Shown in pieces: positions 20,673 to 29,353 of a DNA stretch of 62,000 nt. How positions within the stretch are numbered: the first letter of the stretch is position 1; every line of letters begins with the position of its first letter. The notes under the pieces are model-generated. The model saw only the letters and a program-made list of their open reading frames with translations, was not told the origin of the DNA and searched no databases. The stretch lies in the NCBI GenBank assembly GCA_905221605.1, contig CAJNDS010002730.1, forward strand, positions 155,001 through 217,000, read 5' to 3'. Source of the stretch: Symbiodinium natans (lineage: Eukaryota > Sar > Dinophyceae > Suessiales > Symbiodiniaceae). A program made the translations under genes and the position numbers.

Positions 20673-21059
20673 AAGTCTACTAGGGAATGGTTGGGTTTGG
20701 GGCTTAGGGATTAGCAGGGTTGATCGGTTTAGGGGTTTCAGGGACGGCTTAGTGTCTAAAGAGGGATTCAGAGCTTTTGGGGCTTCCAAGCCTAAGCAGG
20801 GTTTTAGGGCCCAGTATGTTTTCAGGGTCTTAAGGTTGGAAAGTTTGCCAAGGTTTCAAAAGGCTTTGGATTTGGAATTCTAGAGTTTCGTAGAGTCAGC
20901 GTTTCAGTTTCAGAGGCTTAGGAGGGTTTACGGTTGCAGGGGTGCGAAACCGCTGAAGCCCTGAAGACCGTGAAGCCCGAAAACCCATAAGCCCTAAACC
21001 CCTTAACCCACAAGCTCCAAAAGCCCAAAAGCCCAAAAGCCCCCAAACCCCAATCCCCA

Positions 21060-21145
21060 AACCCTAAACCCGAAACCCGAAACCCTAAACCCTAAACCCT
21101 AAACCCTAACCCTAAACCCTAAACCCGAAACCCTAAACCCGAAGT
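21060..21145. repeat. Telomeric array (CCCTAAA/CCCGAAA)n
   Basis: The mirror of the TTTCGGG variant array at 20595. Confidence 0.9.
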
Positions 21146-21242
21146 AGCCCCAAGCTTCGGAACCTGGACTTCCGCTCGCTCCTCCGCCATGGCGCGGCGA
21201 CCCCGTCGTCGGAATGCTATGGAATTTAGCATATTTGGGAGC

Positions 21243-21299
21243 TTTAGGGTTTAGGGTTTAGGGTTTAGGGTTTAGGGTTTAGGGTTTAGGGTTTAGGGT
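21243..21299. repeat. Telomeric array (TTTAGGG)n
   Basis: Eight perfect units. Confidence 0.95.
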
Positions 21300-21415
21300 G
21301 AGGATGTAGGTCACTCTGGCAGATCCCCAAGTTGTTTATCCCTAGGAAGGCGTAGTTCGGAAGGTTTAGAGGGCCTAGCGGCAAGAAAAAGATTCTAGCA
21401 GCTGGGAAGGCACCT
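21300..21415 (-). CDS. Candidate exon, unknown
   Basis: The - strand reads AFPAARIFFLPLGPLNLPNY then AFLGINNLGICQSDL, open between two telomeric arrays. Hydrophobic. Likely in one gene with the - strand exons at 21.5 and 21.9 kb. Confidence 0.35.
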
Positions 21416-21436
21416 CAGCTTCAGATCTGCCTCATA

Positions 21437-21498
21437 CCCTAAACCCTAAACCCTAAACCCTAAACCCTAAACCCTAAACCCTAAACCCTAAACCCTAA
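21437..21498. repeat. Telomeric array (CCCTAAA)n
   Basis: Nine perfect units. Confidence 0.95.
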
Positions 21499-21504
21499 AC
21501 ATAG

Positions 21505-21612
21505 ACTCGCCATGCTCCTGGGACTCTCCATCTCTGAAAACACGGGGGCTTGAGAGTGGGCGGTGCCGGCCACATAGTGCCCTCCCAAAAGACCAATTTG
21601 AAACCTGGAGAC
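21505..21612 (-). CDS. Candidate exon, unknown
   Basis: The - strand reads RFQIGLLGGHYVAGTAHSQA then PVFSEMESPRSMASL, well composed and open. It occupies the gap between telomeric arrays. Confidence 0.4.
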
Positions 21613-21679
21613 CTAAACCCCTGCAATGTTTAGGGTTTAGGGTTTAGGGCTTAGGGCTTAGGGTTTAGGGTTGAAGCCC

Positions 21680-21782
21680 TAAACTCTGCGCCTCGGCAGG
21701 CATGGAAGCCGAATTTAAGAAGGGCTTCATGGTCCGGAGATTAGGGCTGAGGTCTTCAAGTCATAGCCCTGTCGCCAGGTTG
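21680..21782 (+). CDS. Weak candidate exon
   Basis: After CGGCAG|GC an ATG opens MEAEFKKGFMVRRLGLRSSS. Opposite strand to its neighbours, so uncertain. Confidence 0.2.
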
Positions 21783-21784
21783 AG

Positions 21785-21860
21785 GGTTTAGGGTTTTAGG
21801 GTTTTAGGGTTTTAGGGTTTTAGGGTTTTAGGGTTTTAGAGTTTTAGAGTTTTAGGGTTT
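21785..21860. repeat. TTTTAGGG octamer variant array
   Basis: Ten units with an extra T (TTTTAGGG), some TTTTAGAG. Uniform length variation suggests local expansion of a variant unit. Confidence 0.9.
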
Positions 21861-21867
21861 AGGTCTC

Positions 21868-21985
21868 TAGAAGGCCCTGGCACTCTACCAGATTGAGCAA
21901 AGCGTAACATTCCATGTAGCTCGCGGTTGAGGTGGGACTAGGGCTGGCCCAATCTTTGGTTAAGTCCAAATGTGGGGTAGCCCGC
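21868..21985 (-). CDS. Candidate exon, unknown
   Basis: The - strand reads DLTKDWASPSPTSTASYMEC then YALLNLVECQGLL. The + strand has several stops. Good evidence for coding on the - strand; no family recognised. Confidence 0.4.
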
Positions 21986-22097
21986 TAAACCCTGTAAACC
22001 CTAAATGCCAGAACCCTTAGGATAGGAAGCCCGCGAATGTACCCCTTGGAGTTTAACCCAAACGCCAAAACCCAAAACCCAAAACCCTACACCCCTT

Positions 22098-22160
22098 AGG
22101 TTCCCGTTCGAACTCTCATCCCGTGGCTCGTCCCTTTAACCACTCAACGGAGACACAGAG
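22098..22160 (-). other. tRNA-like / Pol III box-like fragment
   Basis: The - strand shows CCGTTGAGTGGTTAAAGGGA (like a Ser/Leu tRNA D-arm, box A) and about 30 nt later GAGTTCGAACGGGAAC (like a T-arm, box B). The distance is too short for a full tRNA and no anticodon arm is evident. A truncated tRNA or SINE head is possible. Confidence 0.3.
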
Positions 22161-22169
22161 CGAGAGAGA

Positions 22170-22345
22170 GATAGGCTTAGGGTTTAGGGTTTAGGGTTTA
22201 GGGTTTAGGGTTTAGGGTTTAGGGTTTAGGGTTTAGGATTTAGGGTTCAGCGTTCAGCGTTTAGGGTTTAGGGTTTAGGGTTCAGCATTTAGGGTTTAGG
22301 GACTAGGGTCTGGGGTTTAGGGTTATAGGGTCTGGGGTCTATGCT
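22170..22345. repeat. Telomeric array (TTTAGGG)n, degenerate at right
   Basis: Nine perfect units, then TTCAGCG, TTTAGGA and GTCTGGGG variants. Confidence 0.92.
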
Positions 22346-23118
22346 TTAGGGTTCAGGGTGACCGGGCTGCCATTCCACCCTCCCCAAGCGGTGGAATCGA
22401 ATGCAGGCGCTCCTTCATGGTGCTCACCGCAGGACCGCCCTCCGTTAGGCGATATTATGTTTCGGTTCGGGGTGGGGGAACTTTAAGCCAACCCCTAAAC
22501 CCTAAACCCTCAACCCTAAACCCCTTCAGGATTTGACGGCTCAGGGCCCTAAAGATTATCCTCCTGGTTCTGTAGGGAACTGGGGAATTAGGTACCCTAC
22601 CTGCGCTCTTGAAGGGTCTGCTTATATGGGCGATATGGGGTTCCAGAATTCCCTACCACGAACTACTAAAAAACTGGTATGACGCCTAACCTGGGCTATC
22701 ACCGGGTTTCAAGGAGCAGGTGATAAGTACCCTTGACCTCCAGTGCAGTAGGGTTTAGAGATCAAGGATTGAAAAAATCGAGATCTGGAACCCTAAACCC
22801 GAAACCCCTAAACCCCTAAACCCTAAACCCCTGAACCCTGAACCCTAAACCCTAGCAAATCCTCCACTCTTCCCCCCCCCCCGCTTGCTTTCCCTCGCCC
22901 TTCTTCCCCCCTCCATGCCTTCACTTTTCCCCTAGACCCCAAACCCCAACCCTAAACCCCAAACCCTAAACCCGCCTCCTCCTCTTCAACCTCCGCCCAT
23001 TCCCTCTCCTCCTCCCGGAAAACACCGAACTTTTGTCCCTTTTGCTTGGTCGTTTGAGATTAAGTTGTTTAATTCAGGGAAGATTACATGCTGTATTTAG
23101 GGGCCGGGGGGCTTCAAA

Positions 23119-23202
23119 CCCTAAACCCTAAACCCTAAACCCTAAACCCTAAACCCTAAACCCTAAACCCTAAACCCTAAACCCTAAACCCTAAACCCTT
23201 AG
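23119..23202. repeat. Telomeric array (CCCTAAA)n
   Basis: Twelve perfect units. Confidence 0.95.
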
Positions 23203-23212
23203 GCTGCCCTTC

Positions 23213-23292
23213 TGGCTGGCTCCGGTCTCGAGGATGTAACTTGCCTGCACTTCGCCATCACCGACAACAGCCCGAAAATGCTAAGCTCATGC
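23213..23292 (+). CDS. Candidate exon after CCCTTAG|G
   Basis: The telomeric array ends ACCCTTAG|GCTGCC, an AG|G acceptor made from repeat sequence. The frame then reads ALLAGSGLEDVTCLHFAITD then NSPKMLSS. Protein-like, on the same strand as the next exon. Confidence 0.4.
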
Positions 23293-23361
23293 CTAAACCC
23301 TAAACCCTCCTAAACCCTAAACCCTAAACCCTAAAACCCCCAAACCCTAAACCCGAATCCT

Positions 23362-23454
23362 GAAGCCAGCATCTCCGCCCCGCGCACTAAGCCTTGTACA
23401 CGCAAACGCTTGGAGGAAAAAGCCACCTACAACTTTACCCTGTCCTTCTACAAG
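23362..23454 (+). CDS. Candidate exon, basic
   Basis: Reads EASISAPRTKPCTRKRLEEK then ATYNFTLSFYK, ending at the left end of a TIR element. The - strand is blocked by stops. Likely in one gene with 23213-23292. Confidence 0.45.
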
Positions 23455-23575
23455 TAGGCCCCCCCCCTAGTTATAAGTAGGGTTATAAAGGCCCTAAATT
23501 TGGGTTATAAGTCTTCCTATTTAGGTGATAACTCCCTTAAGTAAAGTTAGTATAGTAAGGGGCCCCTACTTGTAG
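23448..23575 (+). mobile_element. TIR element (possible intron)
   Basis: Starts CTACAAGTAGGCCCCCC and ends GGGGCCCCTACTTGTAG, inverted copies of each other. 128 bp, AT-rich centre with three GGTTATAAGT-like words. It lies directly at the end of an open exon and is followed by G. Confidence 0.75.
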
Positions 23576-24380
23576 GGACCTAGAAATTCGGCTTCTAGAA
23601 CGCTAAAGGACTTCTGAATTAGGGTTTAGGGTCTAGGGTTTTCCTGGAAATGCATAGGGTTAGTTTGCACCCACGACATCCTGTATAGAGCCGAAAAGCC
23701 AAACAGAAACCTGACATAAACACCCTGAGCTTTAAACCCTGAACCCTAAGCCCCAACCCCCAAACCCTAAACCTCAACACCAAACCCCAAAACCCAAAAC
23801 CCCAAACCCTAAACCTCAACACCAAACCCCAAACCCTAAAACCTGTATGTACGTCCTTGAGCCCTGATTTTCCCTAAAGGGGCCTTTGTCTTGGCGCCGC
23901 CGGTCGCTGTGCGCTGCGCGGGTGCCTGGCGCGTTTTTTTGTTTTTTGTCTTATAAAGGTTAGGGTTTAGGGTTCAGGGTTCAGGGTTTAGGGTTTAGGG
24001 CTTCAGGGCTTTGAGGGGTTTGGGGTTTCGGGCTTAGGGCTTTGAGGGGTTGGGAAATTAAAGCTCGATACTTTAAGGGGCATTTCACAAATTCGGGGTG
24101 TGTTTGTTGTTGGTTTTGGGGTTCTTGCGGTCAGAGGTTTTAGATTTGTATAAGGAGGAACATGCCAATCTTTAGACCCTAAACACCAAACTTTTAGAAC
24201 CAGCCCAAAAACCTTTAGCGAACAAAAGCAAAAGGCTGCTTGGCCCTCCCCCGAATCGTATACGAGCCATAGCATGGTCTGGGGTTCTAAACCGTCAGCC
24301 CAAATCCCTATAAAGCCGCAACCAATTGTGTCGAAATAGCAACTCGCCCTAAACCCTAAACCCCCTAGCTAGGGTTTCGG

Positions 24381-24436
24381 GTTGTAGCAGCTGGCCGTAA
24401 AAGTAATCTTCATCTTCGATGCCGGGCTCGGTCAAG
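24381..24436 (-). CDS. Candidate exon, acidic
   Basis: The - strand reads LTEPGIEDEDYFYGQLLQP. Likely part of a - strand gene with 24601-24684, 24797-24893 and 25169-25233, downstream of the TTLL gene. Confidence 0.35.
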
Positions 24437-24514
24437 ATTTAGGCCTCAGGAACCGCCAAAGGGCTTCGGGCGCAAAACCGTGAACACCATACCCCATACA
24501 CCCTAAACCCTAAA

Positions 24515-24600
24515 CCATGAACCCTAAACCCTAAACCCTAAACCCTAAACCCTAAACCCTAAACCCTAAACCCTAACCCTAAACCCTAAACCCTACACCC
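24515..24600. repeat. Telomeric array (CCCTAAA)n
   Basis: Twelve units, one shortened to CCCTAA. Confidence 0.95.
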
Positions 24601-24684
24601 TGTCACTGCCCGCCTTCGCAACTGCCGGCTCCTTTCGTATGGGCTCGGTCACCTCGGAACATTGAGGCAGAGACTCTGCGACCT
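24601..24684 (-). CDS. Candidate exon
   Basis: The - strand reads ESLPQCSEVTEPIRKEPAVA then KAGSDR, exactly filling the gap between opposed telomeric arrays. Confidence 0.4.
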
Positions 24685-24711
24685 AACCCTGGCTTTAGCG
24701 CTTTAGGTGTT

Positions 24712-24792
24712 AGGGTTTAGGGTTTAGGGTTTAGGGCTAGGGTTTAGGGTTTCGGGTTTAGGGTTTAACGTTTAGGGTTTAGGGTTCTGGGG
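24712..24792. repeat. Telomeric array (TTTAGGG)n
   Basis: Nine units with TTTCGGG and TTTAACG variants. Confidence 0.92.
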
Positions 24793-24796
24793 CTAA

Positions 24797-24893
24797 AGAA
24801 CTTCTAGCGTCAACCTCCCTAAGGTGGTCTGCTATACCGCCTGGCCAAAAGTCTTCGGTCGATAGATGCCCGGCGGTTGGCGTAGGAGGAGCC
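24797..24893 (-). CDS. Candidate exon
   Basis: The - strand reads GAPPTPTAGHLSTEDFWPGG then IADHLREVDARSS. Protein-like and bounded by telomeric arrays on both sides. Confidence 0.42.
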
Positions 24894-24897
24894 CCAC

Positions 24898-25020
24898 CTA
24901 AACCCTAAACCCTAAATCCTGGGCCCTAAACCCTAAACCCTGAATCCTAAACCCTAAACCCTGAATCCTGAACCCTATATCCTGAACCCTAAATCTTAAA
25001 ACTTAAATCCGAAACCATAA
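24898..25020. repeat. Degenerate telomeric array (CCCTAAA/CCCTGAA/TCCTGAA)n
   Basis: Decays progressively to the right. Confidence 0.9.
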
Positions 25021-25058
25021 ACCGCAACTTCTTTACAAGGTCCTTCTTGGAGGTTCCA

Positions 25059-25164
25059 CTTGGAGGTTCATGCTACTTAGTAACCCAGTTAGTACTTAAG
25101 GGGCCTATAAGTATGGGTTGTACCTACACTTATAAATGGGTTATAAGTAGCCTGAACCTCCAGG
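25059..25164. mobile_element. TIR element, family 8
   Basis: CTTGGAGGTTCATGCTACTTA ... GTAGCCTGAACCTCCAGG. About 106 bp with a GGGTTATAAGT-type core. Same family as 19353-19836 and 37220-37358. Confidence 0.8.
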
Positions 25165-25168
25165 CAGG

Positions 25169-25233
25169 GGTAGGCAACGCGCCGCATTTGCTTCGAACGA
25201 TGGTGCCGACGAGCCACAGTTTGAAGCAACAGG
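25169..25233 (-). CDS. Weak candidate exon
   Basis: The - strand reads VASNCGSSAPSFEANAARCL beside the family-8 element. Confidence 0.25.
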
Positions 25234-25372
25234 GGTTCAGGGTTTAGGGTTTAGGGTTCAGGGTTTACGGATTATCACGTTCAGGGTTGAGGGCTGAGGG
25301 CTTTCGGACTTGGGTTTAGGGTTAGTGACGCTTGTCGCACATTGGTGAGACGTATCGGACCTGTCGGTTTGA

Positions 25373-28300
25373 TCAGGTTGAAGCCCCAACTCTGTTGAAC
25401 AGGAGACTCCTTGTTCGGACCATGTTGTCCCAAGCTTCGCCTGGGGCAATTCGCTCGTAGTTGCCCATGTGCCGCGGCAGTTCACCATACTTCCTCGGAA
25501 GCTGTCCTTTCAACACCGCATGAAGGTCAATATCCAACTGTTGCCGGCCACCTGCGAGAGGCTTCAGGGTTTAAGGTTTAGGGTTAGGATGTAGGATTTA
25601 GGGTTTACGGTTTAAGGTTTATGGTTTAGCGTTTAGGGTTTAGGGGTTGGGGTTTTCCAGCTGTTGCCGGCCACCTGCTGCCCCCGCCGCAGCCTTCTTC
25701 TCGACACGGCGATGCAACACCTCTGCCAACCTTCTCCTGTCGAACTCCAGCGGTTCAACCAAGTCAATGGTATCACTAATCCTTGGTAGACCAGCAAGTA
25801 GCCAAAACCCTACGCCCTAAACCCTAAACTCCCCCGAAACCCTAAAACCTTTCTTGGGGTTGGTTGCCTTGACAAGGAAACCCAGAGCCCTCAGCTACCA
25901 AGAGACAGCGGCTGCTTGACGTGCTCATCAAGCAAGTGCTCCTCTTGGTAGCCCAGGAACCATATTATAATCAGGGCACCCTTTTTTGGGGTTGATTTTT
26001 TGTCAGGGAACCTTAAACCCTAAACCCTAAACCCTAAACCCTAAACCCTAAACCCTAACCCTAAACCCTAAACCCTAAACCCTAAACCCTAAACCCCAAA
26101 CCCCTAACCAAAAATGAGGGTAAAGGGTACCACTGGGCTACCAAGTCCTGCCCCATCGAAGGTGACGAGTTGACCTCAATGAGCCACACCTTCATCTTTG
26201 AGTCCATAAGCAAATCCTGGGTTTAGGGTTTAGGGTTTAGGGTTTAGGGTTTAGGGTTTAGGGTTTAGGGTTTAGGGTTCAGGGGGTTAGGAAGTCGGGT
26301 TTAGGGGCAGAATTTTGGGGTTTAGGGTTTCGGGTTTGTAGGGTTGAACCACGCTATGATAAGTCAATGATAAGGGTACCCTCGCTGTGGTTGGGTACTG
26401 CTATCAGGGAACCCAGAACCCAAAGAGCCACCGAGAATCATAGCCGAACAGCTCAAAGGAATTGACCTGGTTCGGGATGAAATCCTTAGTTGTCCAGTAA
26501 CCTGGCGGAATTGAAGGTTAACCTCTGGGATTTTAAAGGGGTCATACTACCCCAAAAAAGTTAAAGGTTACCTACTCTACTACTAGGAATCCTCGGCCAT
26601 GCACAACGACTTGAGAATCACCTCGATCATCCTCGCCCACACAGTCGCCCAGTCAATTCCCATTGCTTCCAGCTTCTCGCGCAGCATCGGAAACGAAATC
26701 TTGGTTCCTCCAAGAACTGCTTCTTCCCGTCGCATCAAATCTCTGCAGCTCTCATCGCTCTGGAAAACCTCTTCGTTATGCCTCTGTATCGACGAGTTCG
26801 TCAGATGTACGAACTTGTTGTCAATGTCATCGCCACTGGTGTTATAGGGTACTGTCGTGAACCGAGCAAAGCCATCCTTCGGTTGTCAAGTAGGGTTTAA
26901 GGTTTAGGGTTTAGGGTTTAGGGTTTAGGGTTTAGGGTTTAGGGTTTAGGGTTAAAAAAACAAACAGGGAAATCACCCTATACCCTCACCCCCTAAGGGA
27001 ACCTAACCCCCCAGAAAAACATACACCCTACACCCTAAGTCATCCCAGCAACCTTGTACACAAACGCCTCAAGTGGGTTGAAGGAGGTCACCGTCACCTT
27101 AGTTGCTGAGTTCATGAGCCACAAGATGTGCACTTTGAGTTCTATAGGAAATCCTAAACCCCCTAAACCCCCTAAACCCCCTAAACCCCCTAAACCACCT
27201 CCAAAACCCCCTCCAAAACCCCCTCCAAAACCCCCTCCTAAACCCCCTCCAAAACCCCCTAAACCCCCTAAACCCCCTAAACCCCCTAAACCCCCCAAAA
27301 CCCCCAAAACCCCCTAAACCCTAAACCCAAGAAGTGTAAAGTGTACTCACTCAGCAACTAAGTCACATAGGTGCGCATGTCCCACTTGAAATCGCCCAGC
27401 AAGAATGGATCGCTGATGTATTGCCTAGGCCCCAAGAGGGGATTTAGGGTTTAGGGTTTAGGGTTTAGGGTTTAGGGTTTAGGGTTTAGGGTCCAAGAAT
27501 GAAAAGGGTGCCCGTTTTTAGGGCGTTTAGAAGGGGCCTTACTGAGGGAACCTAAGCCCTAAACAAAAGGGAATAAAGGTCTAGCTCGGGGGTCCTAGTT
27601 GCTGAATGATCGTGAGCTCGCCATAGTGGACAGCACTGACGTCATTAATGACCTGAATTCCCCGTCCGCGGCTGCTGCCGGCAGGCTTCATGATCCACAT
27701 GTTTGGTGCCGGCTTTCGTCCGGATGGAGGGCTGCTTCCCTCCAGATCGCCGTTTTCTTCAGCAATTTTCGTGAAACACTCGATGAACAAGCAATACTCT
27801 TTCGGAAGCACAAACGTTTTGGGGCAGATGTTGAAGTACTGCGCCAGCTTGCTACCTGTTCTCGTGTACCTGTCAATGCATCTCTTCAGAAAGTCTTTGC
27901 GAGTCAGGTGCTTGTTCTCCGGAAAATGATTGACTTTCTGCCAGACGCACAAACGAGAATAGTCCAATTTGGGCTTGCTCCATGTCCTTAGTTGCTGATT
28001 TCATAAGCCCCCAAAACGTGTACACTTTCAGTTCTATAGAGATTGTTCTATCCCAAAATGTGTAAAGTGTGCTCACTCACCCTAAACCCTAAACCCTAAA
28101 CCCTAAACCCTAAACCCTAAACCCTAAACCCTAAACCCTAAACCCTAAACCTTAGGAAGTGTCCAACACAAGTTCCAGGCATTGGAAAGGCCCAGTCCAT
28201 GGGGGAGCTCCTCCCAACCATCCTTCCGGTGAAAGACTCGGGTCACAATGTCGTAAACCTCTGTGCGGTTCCTTAGTTGCTGAGGTTCTTTTGCTTGTTT

Positions 28301-29353
28301 AAGCGGACGCCCCGTTACCACATCAACCTTAGTTGCTGAGTTCAAGAAGCCCCCCCCCCCCCCCCCCCCAACAAAAAAGTGCACGCTTTTAGTTAAGATT
28401 TGTAGAGATTCTGGTATCCCCAAAAAGTGCAAAGTGTACTCACTCAGCCACTCTAAGAGTCTGAACCACCTTGTAGTAGCGCAGTGAGTAGATGTCGGTC
28501 TCCACTGGTAGGGGTCGTGGCACAGCACTCGCTTCGGCATCCATCTTGTCGATGATGCCCTTCAGGAACACGCCATAGAGCCCGGCGCCACGGGAGGCCA
28601 TGGCATTCAACGCCTGGGGTTGTGGGTTTAGGGTTTAGGGTTTAGGGCTTAGGGTTTAGGGTTTAGGGTTTAGGGTTGAGGGTTTAGGGTTTAGGCCCAT
28701 CGCATTCAACGCCTGGTGCGTCGCGTTCGGGGTGGAGTGATCTGCTGGTCCAAGCTTGGTGGTAAACTGAACCTCCAAGGATCCAATGATATTGCAGAAC
28801 TGGGCAAACAGCTGCAGGGACTCGCGAAGATAGCGCTCCTTTTGGGGAACGACCTCCGAAGATCGTCCCCAGCTGAAGATGTCGGTGAAGTTTTGAAACA
28901 CTTCGTGGTACTTCCTGACTTCACCTCCCTCGACCAACTTTGGGTCCAGCCCAACATACTCCAGCTCATACCCCCTGCTTGCTGCACTCTTGGCCGGAAA
29001 GGCTTTTAGTGCATCATGCGGAAGGGGCGGCTTGCCTTGGATGGCCCCTAAAAACCCTCTGAGAAGTTACTCCGAAATCTGAGCCCCAGAAAACCCCAAT
29101 CAGGGGAAAACAACATAATATCTCAAGGGCCTACCCTAAACCCTAAACCCTAAAAAAACCCTAAACCCTAAACCCTAAACCCTAAACCCTAAACCCTAAA
29201 CCCTAAACCCTAAACCCTAAACCCTAAACCCTAAACCCTAAACCCTAAACCCAAGTTGCGAGGCTTCGGGATCTTGACCTTTGCGCTGGTCTCCTTTGCT
29301 TCATCCCTGCCATCGCGAGGCGAGGGACCCTGAACCTGCGGGCTGCATCCTTC
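25373..29353 (-). CDS. TTLL catalytic-domain exons 12-24
   Basis: In transcription order: 29353-29260, 29035-28713, 28613-28462, 28271-28164, 27986-27603, 27424-27367, 27097-27053, 26876-26592, 26484-26440, 26216-26148, 25941-25907, 25781-25675, 25551-25373. All junctions keep the frame and reconstruct continuous TTLL motifs, e.g. NAWNLCW|TWSKPKLDYSR across 28164/27986 and FGY|DLLMDSKMKVW across 26440/26216. The 384-nt exon carries the ATP-binding loop and the 285-nt exon the LTNSSIQ region. Exon lengths match codon counts exactly, which supports the unusual GA and GC donors. The C-terminal tail after LAEVLHRR is Ala-rich, then has a short conserved-looking end (NYERIAPGEAWDNMVRTR). Confidence 0.9.

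Noticed and set aside
27054-27317. Pro/Lys-rich (+) and Gly-rich (-) ORFs
   Set aside because: They run through the variant telomeric array inside TTLL intron 17.
27599-27991. 130-codon + strand ORF
   Set aside because: Antisense shadow of the TTLL exon at 27603-27986, which has unmistakable TTLL motifs.
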